Part shown: in pieces, positions 25,374-35,063 of the stretch | Position numbering within the stretch: position 1 is the first letter of the stretch | How the letters are laid out: each line of letters begins with the position of its first letter | DNA from: MPNP01 sp963668325 | GTDB taxonomy: Bacteria; Pseudomonadota; Alphaproteobacteria; Rhodobacterales; Rhodobacteraceae | Assembly (NCBI GenBank): GCA_963668325.1 | Contig: OY764222.1 | Span: forward strand, 2,666,001 to 2,730,000 | DNA length: 64,000 nucleotides | Direction: 5' to 3' | Notes under the pieces: model-generated | Seen by the model: only the letters and a program-made list of their open reading frames with translations | Databases searched by the model: none | Told to the model about the DNA's origin: nothing | Position numbers and translations under genes: made by a program

Positions 25374-27385
25374 GTCAGAGGCCAAGGCAATCTAAAAAAT
25401 TCCTGTAATAACCCGGGCGGGAAATCCCGGTTCAGGATATAAGCAAAGGAACACATAAATAACAAACCCAAGGCAGTATATGAGCCTACCTGTACCCAAG
25501 GCAACTTGGCCCTAACTCGGAAAAAGGCAAGCAGAAAAACTCCCAAGGCAAGGATAAAGCCAAGTAGTGAAGTTAGCAGGAGTAGAAGGCCGAACCAGCC
25601 AAGGGTTCCCCAAAGTCCGTATGGTGCTTCCAAACTTTCCTTACCCGTTTCATTATCAGCAAACAGGATATCACCCTCAGGTGATGTCATCATTTGTACC
25701 AATAATATCACTAATGCGATAATTCCTACCACTGAAATGGTAACTGGGAAAATTTTGTCAGAGGTAAGATCAATTAGGGAAGCATTGATCAAGGCTACTG
25801 TTGTATAGGCCAACAGAACCAGCAGGAAAATCATTGGAGCCCTTTTTTTGCCTGTACTCAATTCCCCTTCAGAAAAGATCTCCTTGGCCTGTCTAATTCC
25901 GATAATTACCGAGATGATGGTAATCGCCAGGAGAACCAACACGATCGGTGACGCAATATATTCAAAACCTTGTTCCAAACTACGCCTGAATTTGAAACTG
26001 GCAATCTGGTGGGCATTGTTTGAATAGTTTTCAGCTTGTGATGATAAAACATAACCAATCAGAAATGCTGGCCTGGACCAATCAAATCGCTTAAGGAAAA
26101 TTCCCAGGACCCCAATGGATATCAAGGCAATCAAGTCACCCAGAGATTGCCTGGATTGAAAGGCTGCGAAGGATATCATCATAAAGAGGAAGGGTGCCAA
26201 TAAGGCAAAGCGGATTGTTGTTAGTTTGGCAATGCCCCCTGAAAGTACGATACAGAGACCCGCTCCAAATACATTTGCCAGGGCCAGGGACCATACGATG
26301 GTGTAGGTTACACTTAATTCATTCTGGATCAGCTGCGGACCTGCATCAAATCCAAGAAGAGCTAATCCTCCAATAAAAATAGCCATCGAACCTGATCCAG
26401 GAATCCCAAATATCAGGGTTGGAACAAGCCCTCCCCCTTCCTTGGCATTATTGGAACTTTCTGGCCCAATGACACCACGGATTTCACCAGATCCAAAAGC
26501 TGATTTATCCTTGGTGGTCTGAACGGCATGACCATATGCAATCCAGTCGACAACCGAACCTCCCAAGCCAGGAATGACCCCCACAATCACCCCAATCACT
26601 GAACATCGAATGCTCAACCAGATATTTTTCCACCAGTCGGTTACACCTGTTAGCCACCCTGCTCCCAAGGTAGATTTTTCAGAAATAGATCTATCCTGCC
26701 GAAGCAAGGAAACAATCTCTGGGATGGCAAAAATACCCAATCCTACAATAACAAGCTTAATACCATCAGTTAAATAGGGGATATCGTAGGTCGCCATCCG
26801 CAGAGAACCACCAGCACCGGCTTCGCCAATTGTTCCGATCAACAGCCCAAGGCAAGCTGCTGCCAGCCCTTTCAAAGCCACTCGGCCAGCGAGTATGGCA
26901 ACCATGGACAATCCCAATAGGGTTATCATGAGCATTTCTGGTGTACCAAAAGCCAGAACTATGGGTCGGGCTATTAAAATAAAAAAGGTAAGAACTGTAG
27001 CCCCGACCAACCCTCCGAACAGGGAGGATACGAATGCTGCGGACAAGGCTCTCGCCGCTTCACCTTTCTTGGCTAAGGGAAATCCATCCAAGACGGTAGC
27101 CTGACTTGCTGAAGACCCCGGTATACCCATCAATACGCTTGCGAACGTATCCGAAGTTGGTACAACGGCAATTAAACCTACCATCAGGGCCAAACCCGAT
27201 ACAGGTTCCATTCCGTACATAAAGGGAAGAACAAGGGAAAGCCCGGCAATCCCACCTAGGCCTGGGAAAACTCCGACAGAAAGGCCTAAAACCACTCCAA
27301 TAAACAGATAGAGTAGTTGTTGTGGATGAAGAACCAGCAAAATGGCTTCATCTAAAGCAACAAAAGCCGTAGAGAGGATTTCCAT
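25370..27385 (-). CDS. TTT-family permease, TctA-TctB fusion
   Basis: The 671-residue protein fuses the large TctA permease with a small TctB-like membrane domain. Residues 1 to about 500 carry the TctA hallmarks (GVFPGLGGIAGLSLVLPFMY, GIPGSSASQATVLDGFPLAK, GVIPGLGGSVVDWIAYGHA). From about residue 515 (APMIFLLVLLAYTTVAL) a four-helix TctB-type domain follows. The two subunits are usually separate genes. With the binding protein at 27437 this forms a secondary, ion-driven uptake system for tri- or dicarboxylates. Confidence 0.88.
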   Translation of the reverse strand: MEILSTAFVALDEAILLVLHPQQLLYLFIGVVLGLSVGVFPGLGGIAGLSLVLPFMYGMEPVSGLALMVGLIAVVPTSDTFASVLMGIPGSSASQATVLDGFPLAKKGEAARALSAAFVSSLFGGLVGATVLTFFILIARPIVLAFGTPEMLMITLLGLSMVAILAGRVALKGLAAACLGLLIGTIGEAGAGGSLRMATYDIPYLTDGIKLVIVGLGIFAIPEIVSLLRQDRSISEKSTLGAGWLTGVTDWWKNIWLSIRCSVIGVIVGVIPGLGGSVVDWIAYGHAVQTTKDKSAFGSGEIRGVIGPESSNNAKEGGGLVPTLIFGIPGSGSMAIFIGGLALLGFDAGPQLIQNELSVTYTIVWSLALANVFGAGLCIVLSGGIAKLTTIRFALLAPFLFMMISFAAFQSRQSLGDLIALISIGVLGIFLKRFDWSRPAFLIGYVLSSQAENYSNNAHQIASFKFRRSLEQGFEYIASPIVLVLLAITIISVIIGIRQAKEIFSEGELSTGKKRAPMIFLLVLLAYTTVALINASLIDLTSDKIFPVTISVVGIIALVILLVQMMTSPEGDILFADNETGKESLEAPYGLWGTLGWFGLLLLLTSLLGFILALGVFLLAFFRVRAKLPWVQVGSYTALGLLFMCSFAYILNRDFPPGLLQEFFRLPWPLT

Positions 27386-27402
27386 AGTTTTATTTGGAAA
27401 AA

Positions 27403-27428
27403 ATTCCCCGGAACAAGTCCCGGGGAAT
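27403..27428 (-). terminator. Intercistronic terminator/attenuator between tctC-like and tctA-like genes
   Basis: ATTCCCCGG (27403-27411) and CCGGGGAAT (27420-27428) form a perfect 9-bp stem with an 8-base loop. In the leftward direction a run of T follows directly. It lies 8 bases after the binding-protein stop and before the permease start. Partial termination here would give more binding protein than permease, a common design. Confidence 0.8.
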
Positions 27429-27436
27429 AAATTATT

Positions 27437-28555
27437 TTAGTTGTCTAAAGTCACACCGTAATCTTCGGCCAACCAATTAATAACAAAGGCTTTGGCAGCA
27501 GGATTAACCTGTGTTCCCAGTTCCAAACTGGCCGCAGCGAGAGAACCTGTCATTTGTGGATAAATCCCTAATCTGGCTGCAGAGATTTCTGGAAAATCGG
27601 GACGTGCAATTACCGCGTCAAAGGCCTTGGAATAGGTATCTATTGCTCCCTGAGAAGCGCCCTTGGGTAAAAATACCATTTTCTGGGCAGGGAAACCAGC
27701 AATGAAAAATGCTTTCCATGCATCCCAAGCTTCACCACTGGTTTCACAACCAGGTGTGGCATCACAGACTTCCTTGAATGAAGGTATATCCGGGAATGTT
27801 GGATCTCTAACAACATTACCATTTTCGTCCAAGGCTCCCCAGGTCATCATGGGAACTGCCTGGCCATTTTCAACTAATGGTACGACACTGTTCAGGTATG
27901 CCGAAGAGGTTTGATAATCAATATTCGCTTCGCCTCTTTCAAACATAAGTCGTCCATCGCCCCGACCCTTGATACCAAATACCGGTTCAACGGACATCCC
28001 AAGCATTTTCCAGGCAAGCAAAGGAACAAGGTCCAGCCTTGTAGCACCCTGACTACCCCAGATGAAATCGGTACCGGTCAATCCAGAAGCATCCATTCCA
28101 TTCATCATTTCAGCCAGATCTGGCGGGAGATAAGCAACTCCACCTGTTCCGGAAGCCAGGACAACATTCCAATCCGCATATTCGTACTTTACTCTGGGGT
28201 CACCCAACAGATAAGGGAATTGAGTGGAGCCTGAGGAACCAAATATCAACGTACCCTCGGTATCTTCATAGGTTTGCTCTTGGAACCAATTGGCACCTTT
28301 CGTTGAACCTGCACCTGGCATGAATTTAACGACCACAGTGGGTTGGCCAGGAAGGGCTTCGCTAAGCAAAGGGGCATAAAAATTTGCCCATTTTGCAGAT
28401 CCACCGGTTTCAGAAAAAGGAATTATAAATTCTACAGTTTCCCCGGAAAGATCTAACTCTTCAGCTTGTAATGCTGATATTGAAGCCCCTGTTGTAAAAA
28501 TGGCAAGGACAACAAGTTGGAAGAATTTTCGTCCAACAAAGTCAAATTTGATCAT
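27437..28555 (-). CDS. TTT-family substrate-binding protein (TctC-like)
   Basis: A 372-residue periplasmic protein. The N-terminus has a signal peptide (FFQLVVLAIFTTGASISALQ, cleavage after A-E-like small residues). The mature part begins with VEFIIPFSETGGSAKWANFY and KFMPGAGSTKGANWF, which match the carboxylate-binding loops of TctC/Bug proteins. It is longer than typical TctC (about 320), with extra loops in the second half. It is the first gene of the transporter-prpF unit, followed by the terminator-like hairpin. Confidence 0.85.
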   Translation of the reverse strand: MIKFDFVGRKFFQLVVLAIFTTGASISALQAEELDLSGETVEFIIPFSETGGSAKWANFYAPLLSEALPGQPTVVVKFMPGAGSTKGANWFQEQTYEDTEGTLIFGSSGSTQFPYLLGDPRVKYEYADWNVVLASGTGGVAYLPPDLAEMMNGMDASGLTGTDFIWGSQGATRLDLVPLLAWKMLGMSVEPVFGIKGRGDGRLMFERGEANIDYQTSSAYLNSVVPLVENGQAVPMMTWGALDENGNVVRDPTFPDIPSFKEVCDATPGCETSGEAWDAWKAFFIAGFPAQKMVFLPKGASQGAIDTYSKAFDAVIARPDFPEISAARLGIYPQMTGSLAAASLELGTQVNPAAKAFVINWLAEDYGVTLDN

Positions 28556-28855
28556 AATTTTTCCTAATTTACTATAAAAACAAGTAAGGTTTGACCTTAG
28601 TCACAACCTTACTATCGACTTAAAAAAGCCCACTATACACAATTCAAAAATTTATAAAACCAGATATATCTTGCGATATTTCCTTACGAGAAAATCTCTG
28701 GACCAAAGTAGGCAAATGAGGAATTACCCAATCCCACCTAATCTCTATTCTGTAATTTTGCCAGATCAAAAATAATTCATTGGCAATACCCTCCATTGTT
28801 GAATTGGGAGGGGCAATTGTTGAAACTTACCCTGAATAAGTTATCAGATAGAAAT
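28556..28855. promoter_or_regulatory. Promoter region of the TTT transporter unit with an inverted repeat
   Basis: 300 bases between the glcB stop and the tctC-like start. GTAAGGTT and AACCTTAC (about 28588-28613) form an 8-bp inverted repeat with a 10-base spacer, 33 bases before the start codon. It could be an operator or a weak glcB terminator, but no T run follows. Confidence 0.45.
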
Positions 28856-31003
28856 TTATCCTTGAGCTTTTCTTTCCAGCCTTCTTTGGTGAAGTATGAA
28901 TTCAGTGTATCCTGAAGATTGGTTATCTCCCTGAAATACCAAATCACACGCCGCTTGGAAAGCTTTTCCCTCAAACCCTGGTGCCATGGGTTGGTAGTTT
29001 GGGTCTCCACTGTTCTGTCCGTCAACAATCCTGGCCATCTCCTTCATAGTATTTATAACGGTTTCCTTGTCGACAATTCCATGAAACAGCCAATTGGCCA
29101 CATGCTGGGATGATATGCGGCAGGTGGCCCTATCCTCCATAAGACCAACATTGTTTATATCTGGAATTTTAGAACAACCAATGCCTTGATCCACCCATCT
29201 CACAACATACCCAAGGATGCCTTGCAAATTGTTCCTGATCTCATTAAGAATTTCTTCTTCTGACCAATTTTCTTCCTTAGCAATGGGTATCTGCAGGATT
29301 GTATCCAGCCTAGCCCGGGGGCCTGCATCTACTAATTCTTCCTGGACCTGTTTGACATCAACCGTAAAATAGTGGGTAGCGTGCAGTGTAGCTGCCGTGG
29401 GACTTGGAACCCAGGCTGTATTGGCACCAGCCAAAGGATGTTCAATCTTTTGTGCAAGCATTTCCTTCATTAAATCAGGCATGGCCCACATTCCCTTGCC
29501 AATCTGGCTTTTGCCCATCAACCCACATTGCAAACCCACGTCTACATTCCAGTTTTCGTAGGCATTCAACCATGGGGCCTGTTTTATTTCCAACTTTGGC
29601 AAGAAAGGTCCCATTTTGAAGGACGTATGAATTTCATCGCCGGTTCGGTCCAAAAATCCGGTATTGATAAATGCAACCCTGTATTTTGATGCCCTGATAC
29701 ATTCCTTTAAATTAACCGTTGTCCTTCTTTCCTCGTCCATTATGCCGATTTTTATTGTGTTTTGCTCCAGGCCAAGGATTTCCTCAACCCGTGAAAATAG
29801 CTGATCGGCAATGGCAACTTCAGCAGGACCATGCATTTTGGGCTTAACGATATAAATTGACCCGGCACTGGAATTACTTTTTGTTCCCTTCAAGTCATGT
29901 AAAGCAATCATGCTTGTGCAAAGGGCATCAAGAATGGTTTCACTGACTGGATTGCCATTTAAGTCAGTAACTATGTCTGTATAAATATGAGAGGCAGAGT
30001 TTCTGATCAGCAACAATGCCTGTCCCTTGAGGGCAAACTTTTCCCCCTTGGGAGCTATGAATTCCTTATCCCCCTTGATTACCCGAGTTATATTTTCTCC
30101 CCCCTTCTGAAACTTGGCTACCAGATTTCCCTTCATAATCCCCAGCCAATTTTCATAGGCGAGGATTTTATCCTCAACATCCACCACGGCTACTGAATCT
30201 TCACAATCAAGGATGGTTGTAATGGCGGATTCCAAAACAATATTAGCCAACCCGGCTTGGTCAGTTTTCCCAAGGACATTGGTCCGGTCAAAAACCATTA
30301 TCAGATGAATACCATTCTTCTTAAGAACTACCCTTTCAGGCCCTGAAATTTCGCCGGTGTAACCAACAAACTGGGAAGAATCGTTTAATTCGGTTTTTCC
30401 GGCTGGTAACTGGATCATCAATTTTTTGTCAACTATGGAATAACCTAGGGCATTCTTGTGGCTACCCTCTGCTAGAGGGAAGATATCGTCAAGAAATTCT
30501 TTGGCCCAGTTGATAACTTTCCTAGCGTGTTCAAGGTCAAATCCCTTTCCAGATGGAGACCCCAAAACATTGGTTCCATACAGGGCATCGTAAAGGGAAT
30601 TCCAGCGGGCATTAATGGCATTGATCGCAAATCTGGCGTTGGTAATGGGTACAACCAATTGTGGCCCAGGGATAGTAGCAATTTCCAGATCTATATTGGT
30701 TGTAGTGATTTTGAAATCTGGTCCCTCTTTAACCAAATATCCAATCTCTTTTAGGAAATTGTGATACTCCTCCTTGTCTAAATCCTGGTTACCTTTCTTG
30801 GTATGAAATTCATCGATCTGAACTTGCAACTTATCTCTATGCGAGACAAGTTCCTTGTTCTTGCCATCAAATTCTTCAATCAGGTCAGCCAAGCCATCCC
30901 AAAATGTGTCTTTTGATATTCCAGTCCCTGGAAGTGCCTCAGTTTCAATAAAATCCGTGAAAGATTTATCAATGGATATTTTCTGGTGAGTAATTCTGGA
31001 CAT
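28856..31003 (-). CDS. glcB: Malate synthase G
   Basis: The 715-residue length is typical of malate synthase G (about 720), which condenses glyoxylate with acetyl-CoA to malate. Recognisable blocks include NALGYSIVDKKLMIQLPAGK, TTILDCEDSVAVVDVEDKIL with the metal-binding acidic residues, VKPKMHGPAEV, KIGIMDEERRTTVNLKECIR, and late LDYR-type regions with WVDQGIGCSKIPDINNVGLM. It starts 64 bases after acuI in the same direction, so it may share the DMSP-linked transcript. No isocitrate lyase is in the window. Confidence 0.95.
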   Translation of the reverse strand: MSRITHQKISIDKSFTDFIETEALPGTGISKDTFWDGLADLIEEFDGKNKELVSHRDKLQVQIDEFHTKKGNQDLDKEEYHNFLKEIGYLVKEGPDFKITTTNIDLEIATIPGPQLVVPITNARFAINAINARWNSLYDALYGTNVLGSPSGKGFDLEHARKVINWAKEFLDDIFPLAEGSHKNALGYSIVDKKLMIQLPAGKTELNDSSQFVGYTGEISGPERVVLKKNGIHLIMVFDRTNVLGKTDQAGLANIVLESAITTILDCEDSVAVVDVEDKILAYENWLGIMKGNLVAKFQKGGENITRVIKGDKEFIAPKGEKFALKGQALLLIRNSASHIYTDIVTDLNGNPVSETILDALCTSMIALHDLKGTKSNSSAGSIYIVKPKMHGPAEVAIADQLFSRVEEILGLEQNTIKIGIMDEERRTTVNLKECIRASKYRVAFINTGFLDRTGDEIHTSFKMGPFLPKLEIKQAPWLNAYENWNVDVGLQCGLMGKSQIGKGMWAMPDLMKEMLAQKIEHPLAGANTAWVPSPTAATLHATHYFTVDVKQVQEELVDAGPRARLDTILQIPIAKEENWSEEEILNEIRNNLQGILGYVVRWVDQGIGCSKIPDINNVGLMEDRATCRISSQHVANWLFHGIVDKETVINTMKEMARIVDGQNSGDPNYQPMAPGFEGKAFQAACDLVFQGDNQSSGYTEFILHQRRLERKAQG

Positions 31004-31067
31004 TATTTTTTTCTGTCAAAAGGATTGATTCGTCAAATTCTTAGATTTTTTTCAGGTGATCAGGTGC

Positions 31068-32060
31068 TTAGCCATTGACATCAATAACTATTCTGCCTCT
31101 TACTTCACCCTTGAGAATTGCTCTTCCGAGATCAGGAAGATCGGCAAGAGTCTTAACTTCGGTTACCGTTGCCAGTTTATTCAGATCAAGAAACTGATTA
31201 ATCTTTGACCAAGCTCTATTTCGATCTTCAATTGGTTTCATAACACTGTCAATTCCCAAAAGATTAACGCCGCGCAAAAGAAAGGGAATAACTGTAGCAG
31301 GTAATTGGGCACCACCAGCTAAGCCAACGGCAGCAACTGATGCTCCATATTTCATTTGCCCCAACAATCTGGCCAACATGGCCCCGCCTACGGTATCAAC
31401 ACACCCAGCCCAAAGTTCCTTTTCCAAGGGTCGTTTGGTAACTTCGGCAATTTCATCACGAGGAATTATCTGACCTGCTCCCAACTCCTTGAGATATCCC
31501 TCAGAATCACTTTTCCCTGTGACACCTGCTACTTGATAACCCATTTGGGAAAGCAACAAGGTTGCTATTGACCCAACACCACCTGTTGCACCGGTTACCA
31601 GGACAGGTCCATTATCCTTTTGTATTCCCTGGTTTTCCAGAGCATCAATTGCCAGCATGGCAGTAAGCCCAGCAGTACCAACAACCATGGCAGTTTTGGT
31701 GCTCATGCCTTCTGGTAATTTAACCAGCCATTCCGATTTTACCCGTGCAACTTGGGAATAGCCTCCCCACCAGGCTTCACCAACTCGCCATCCGGTCAAT
31801 ACAACCTTATCACCCGTACTGAAATCATCCGATTGTGATTCCAGAACGGTTCCAGCAAAATCAATGCCGGGAACATGGGGATAGTTCCGAACTAATCCAC
31901 CTCCTGATCCCAGACAAAGCCCGTCTTTATAATTCAGGGTAGAGTAATCTACCTTAACCGTTACATCACCTTCAGGAAGGTCTGTAGTATTTAATTCCTT
32001 GATGGAACTAGAAGTCTTTCCATCATCGTTTTTATCAACAACCAGGGCTAAAAATCCCAT
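31068..32060 (-). CDS. acuI: Acrylyl-CoA reductase (AcuI), MDR superfamily
   Basis: A 330-residue zinc-free medium-chain reductase of the YhdH/AcuI branch. It has VKVDYSTLNYKDGLCLGSGG near the N-terminus, PHVPGIDFAGTV, and the NADPH-binding VTGATGGVGSIATLLL near residues 155-170. AAAGGA precedes the ATG. AcuI reduces toxic acrylyl-CoA to propionyl-CoA during DMSP use. Its position 17 bases downstream of dmdA, an arrangement known from Roseobacter-group bacteria, supports this specific assignment over a general quinone reductase. Confidence 0.9.
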   Translation of the reverse strand: MGFLALVVDKNDDGKTSSSIKELNTTDLPEGDVTVKVDYSTLNYKDGLCLGSGGGLVRNYPHVPGIDFAGTVLESQSDDFSTGDKVVLTGWRVGEAWWGGYSQVARVKSEWLVKLPEGMSTKTAMVVGTAGLTAMLAIDALENQGIQKDNGPVLVTGATGGVGSIATLLLSQMGYQVAGVTGKSDSEGYLKELGAGQIIPRDEIAEVTKRPLEKELWAGCVDTVGGAMLARLLGQMKYGASVAAVGLAGGAQLPATVIPFLLRGVNLLGIDSVMKPIEDRNRAWSKINQFLDLNKLATVTEVKTLADLPDLGRAILKGEVRGRIVIDVNG

Positions 32061-32077
32061 GATACTTTTCCTTTAAA

Positions 32078-33187
32078 TTAAATGAAAAATTTTTCTCTAA
32101 CTCTTGCTTTTCTTGGATAATCGGGTGCATGAACCAACACCTCAGTATCTGGATGCCAGAACTCTTTTTCAATCATTCCAATGGCAACATTTGTTTCAAG
32201 CCCTGGCGACCAGGTCACAGAGGTTAACTTGCCAGCAAATTTACCATCTACGGTAACTTCCCATGGCACATGACAAAGAGGTACTTTATCACCTTCTACG
32301 GCAAGAGATCTGATTTCTCGATCCCATCCTTCCTCAACCACTCGCTTCAAAGCTTCATAGCCCAGGCATTTTGGGGTAGAATAGATATCACAATATTTAC
32401 CAAGACCACTCTCATAGGGATTGTTGGCTATGGTCATATCAGAACCATAGGATAGTAAGCCAGCTTCTACCCTCTCGGGGTAATTCGGGCCACCGGCCCT
32501 GACCGAAAGATCCTCCCCTGCCGTCATCAGAGCATCCCAAAGTGGTATCCCATTGGCAAACCCCTCAACATAAATCTCAAAACCACCTTGTTTGGAATAG
32601 CCTGAACGTGAGACATAATGCTCTTTTCCCCCGAATTCCAATGTTGTGAAATCAAAGAATTTAAGGTCAACAATACTGGGGCCAAAAACCCTGGTCATTA
32701 GCTCATCGGATTTTGGACCCTGAACACCAAGGGGTGAAACATCAGGTTCAAAAACCCTGACATTGAAGTTAAATGCAGCGGTTAGGGCCAAAACCCAAAG
32801 AAGATAGTCACTATCAGCGATGGATATCCAATATCTGGTTTCTGACAATTTCATCAGAAGTGGATCATTCAACATTCCACCAAATTGATCCACTACTGGA
32901 AAATAAAGACACTTTCCAACCCTCAGATTGTCTACCGGCCTAGGTGAAAGCAGTTCAATCAGTTTAGTAGCATCCGGACCAACAACCTCGACCTGCCTTT
33001 CACAGGAAACATCCCACAACTGGACATGTTCCTTAAGATGAAAATAATCAATATCCGCCGTCTCAAACCTAACTGGTAGGAGCATTCGATTATAAACCGA
33101 ACAGGTTTTAACTCCGGCTTCGACCACCCGGTCCCAAAAGGGTGTTTTTCTGACCCTTATCGTAGGAAAAATTGCTGCCTCAAACAT
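32078..33187 (-). CDS. dmdA: DMSP demethylase (DmdA)
   Basis: I chose the ATG at 33187, which has GAGG upstream and falls 8 bases after the previous stop. This gives 369 residues, the expected DmdA length. The protein is a GcvT-family aminomethyltransferase relative with DmdA-like blocks: RVRKTPFWDRVVEAGVKTCS, YNRMLLPVRFE, HLKEHVQLWDVSCERQVEV, ISIADSDYLLWVLAL, RSGYSKQGGFEIYVEG and LLSYGSDMTIANNPYESGLG. DmdA moves a methyl group from DMSP to tetrahydrofolate, making methylmercaptopropionate. GcvT paralogues are the main confounder, but acuI directly downstream supports DmdA. Confidence 0.87.
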   Translation of the reverse strand: MFEAAIFPTIRVRKTPFWDRVVEAGVKTCSVYNRMLLPVRFETADIDYFHLKEHVQLWDVSCERQVEVVGPDATKLIELLSPRPVDNLRVGKCLYFPVVDQFGGMLNDPLLMKLSETRYWISIADSDYLLWVLALTAAFNFNVRVFEPDVSPLGVQGPKSDELMTRVFGPSIVDLKFFDFTTLEFGGKEHYVSRSGYSKQGGFEIYVEGFANGIPLWDALMTAGEDLSVRAGGPNYPERVEAGLLSYGSDMTIANNPYESGLGKYCDIYSTPKCLGYEALKRVVEEGWDREIRSLAVEGDKVPLCHVPWEVTVDGKFAGKLTSVTWSPGLETNVAIGMIEKEFWHPDTEVLVHAPDYPRKARVREKFFI

Positions 33188-33195
33188 GGCTACCT

Positions 33196-33897
33196 CTATC
33201 TCTCCGGACCGTGCCAATTGATAGAACAGATTTCAGCTGATCGTCCATCAAAATCCCATACTCTCCCAAATGCCCGAACTCTTCCCTTGCTGGCGGTCGC
33301 CACGGTAATATCACTGCCCATCCAATAGTTTGTATTGACAGCAACGATGTCTTGGCTCGGGTCCTTTCCCTTCACAGGAAATACCTCGCCATCAATCTTC
33401 TTGCCAACCTTGAGCTTCCGGGTCTTGCCTTCAGTTACAAAGGAAACTTCAGCTCTTTCAGCTCCCAGAAATTCACTCACTAGATTTTTAAACAACCCAG
33501 TTGTGCCCTTTGCCTTACCGGTAAATATTTGTATCAAGCCGTGGTAGGCCTTATGAGAAGCGTTATCATCAATAAATGCGGCAGCTTTCCAATTGCCTCG
33601 GGCCATCAGGCCAGGGATTTCGAGCACTAAACCAACATTCAAACCGGCAAGCGATTCCTCACCATAATTCCCTTCATCAATCCTAATACCTGCCCATGCC
33701 TGACAATAACCCTCGGTTGGGGCATGTTTACCCAAACTAATGACACAGGGGCAAAATACAGTGCAGTTACAATTCAGAATTAATTCCCCTTTGATTGCCC
33801 AGGAAATCAATCCTTGGTCGGATTTCTCCGCGCTCGGATGACGATTGTCTAATCTTTTTGCAACCTTTAATCGGTCTCTTGGTACGGCCTTGGTCAT
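33196..33897 (-). CDS. DUF1326 protein
   Basis: A 233-residue protein with the DUF1326 start (LILNCNCTVFCPCVISLGKH), a cysteine cluster of four Cys in ten residues that could bind metal. The body has GLNVGLVLEIPGLMARGNWK and GLFKNLVSEFLGAERAEVSF. It has no signal peptide or membrane segment. DUF1326 genes are often paired with DUF2182 membrane genes, as here (15-base gap), but their biochemistry is unknown to me. Tight packing before dmdA suggests co-transcription. Confidence 0.85.
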   Translation of the reverse strand: MTKAVPRDRLKVAKRLDNRHPSAEKSDQGLISWAIKGELILNCNCTVFCPCVISLGKHAPTEGYCQAWAGIRIDEGNYGEESLAGLNVGLVLEIPGLMARGNWKAAAFIDDNASHKAYHGLIQIFTGKAKGTTGLFKNLVSEFLGAERAEVSFVTEGKTRKLKVGKKIDGEVFPVKGKDPSQDIVAVNTNYWMGSDITVATASKGRVRAFGRVWDFDGRSAEICSINWHGPER

Positions 33898-33912
33898 TTT
33901 GATCTCAGTTTG

Positions 33913-34701
33913 TTAATTAAAAATGTAAATTAGCAGGGAAGTTGCCATCAATACAATACCTAATGGTTTTGACACAAATTTTCCCAAATCAGGTAATTTT
34001 TCAAAGGTTATAATTATTGTCAATAGCCCCATCCAGGCAATATTCATCAACCCAGTAATTAGGCATAAAGACATTAAAAAAAAGCAGCACCCCAAACACC
34101 ATGCGGCAAATCTGGTTCCCGATATGAATTCCTTAACCAGACCCACCTCACCTCTTGCCAGAAAAATCAACAAGGGATTACGGCAATAGGTCAGGCATCG
34201 GTCCTTGAAGTTCATAAATTGATAGATGCCGGCAACGAAAAACAAAATCACAATGGGATAGCTATTTAAACCTACCAGGGAATCAGAAAGGACATTCAGC
34301 GAAATGAGTAACAACTGAATAACAGTCATGGTCAAGGCATATACTACCCAGACGGTAATATAACCTAATATAAGTGCCCAGAAGCCTGCTTCCGACCCCG
34401 ACCCGGTAGACCTTAAATCCTCGTATACTCGTAAAGTTGGAATAAAACTAGGCAACATCATGGCCAGGGACATCATGCCCCACATGCCAAACAGAAACAT
34501 AAAATCAATATTATGGTAATGGGAATTTAGGAATGCATCGGCAACGCTATCCCAATCTGCCAACGAGAATGAATGGGGGGATTGGGAAATACCCAAAAGA
34601 AACAGGGCAACCCAGGCAACTATTATAAAAAAATATACCCCTGCCCAGTGCAATTCGAAGGGATTCGGTAACCAAAACCTGGGATTCAAAGATTTAACCA
34701 T
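33913..34701 (-). CDS. DUF2182 integral membrane protein
   Basis: A 262-residue membrane protein with about seven hydrophobic helices. It has MMSLAMMLPSFIPTLRVYED near the first third, GIYQFMNFKDRCLTYCRNP in the middle and AAWCLGCCFFLMSLCLITG near the end. These methionine- and cysteine-rich blocks are typical of DUF2182, which has been described as a predicted metal-binding membrane family. It is the first gene of the leftward DUF2182-DUF1326-dmdA-acuI-glcB run. Function is unknown. Metal handling or solute export are guesses. Confidence 0.82.
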   Translation of the reverse strand: MVKSLNPRFWLPNPFELHWAGVYFFIIVAWVALFLLGISQSPHSFSLADWDSVADAFLNSHYHNIDFMFLFGMWGMMSLAMMLPSFIPTLRVYEDLRSTGSGSEAGFWALILGYITVWVVYALTMTVIQLLLISLNVLSDSLVGLNSYPIVILFFVAGIYQFMNFKDRCLTYCRNPLLIFLARGEVGLVKEFISGTRFAAWCLGCCFFLMSLCLITGLMNIAWMGLLTIIITFEKLPDLGKFVSKPLGIVLMATSLLIYIFN

Positions 34702-34740
34702 CTGTTCTTTTCCCCAAGTGTAATTACTCGAACAAAATAA

Positions 34741-34818
34741 TGGCGCGGCTGACGGGGCTCGAACCCGCGACCTCTGGCGTGACAGGCCAGCACTCTAACC
34801 AAACTGAGCTACAGCCGC
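34741..34818 (-). tRNA. tRNA-Asp (GTC)
   Basis: On the minus strand GCGGCTG pairs with CAGCCGC, the anticodon loop is CTGTCAC (GTC), the T arm has GGTTCGAGCC, the discriminator is G as expected for Asp, and CCA is encoded. Confidence 0.96.
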
Positions 34819-34917
34819 TTATTTCCTTCCTAACTTTTGATAATTCAGGCTTTCTCCTTTGTCAAGTACCTATACCAATTCAAAGAAAATTATAACTGAA
34901 TTGAACGTAAAACAAAT

Positions 34918-34992
34918 TGGTGGGTGATGAGAGTCTCGAACTCCCGACCCCTTCGGTGTAAACGAAGTGCTCTACCGCTGAGCTAATCACCC
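34918..34992 (-). tRNA. tRNA-Val (TAC)
   Basis: On the minus strand acceptor GGGTGAT pairs with ATCACCC, the anticodon arm is CTTCG-TTTACAC-CGAAG (TAC), the T loop is TTCGAGA, the discriminator is A and CCA is encoded. It is nearly identical to the next tRNA. Confidence 0.95.
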
Positions 34993-35063
34993 AATATTTA
35001 GTCTACAACAAAAATTGGTCTTCACCATTTGGAATATTTATTTCGAATTTCAATATTCTGATC

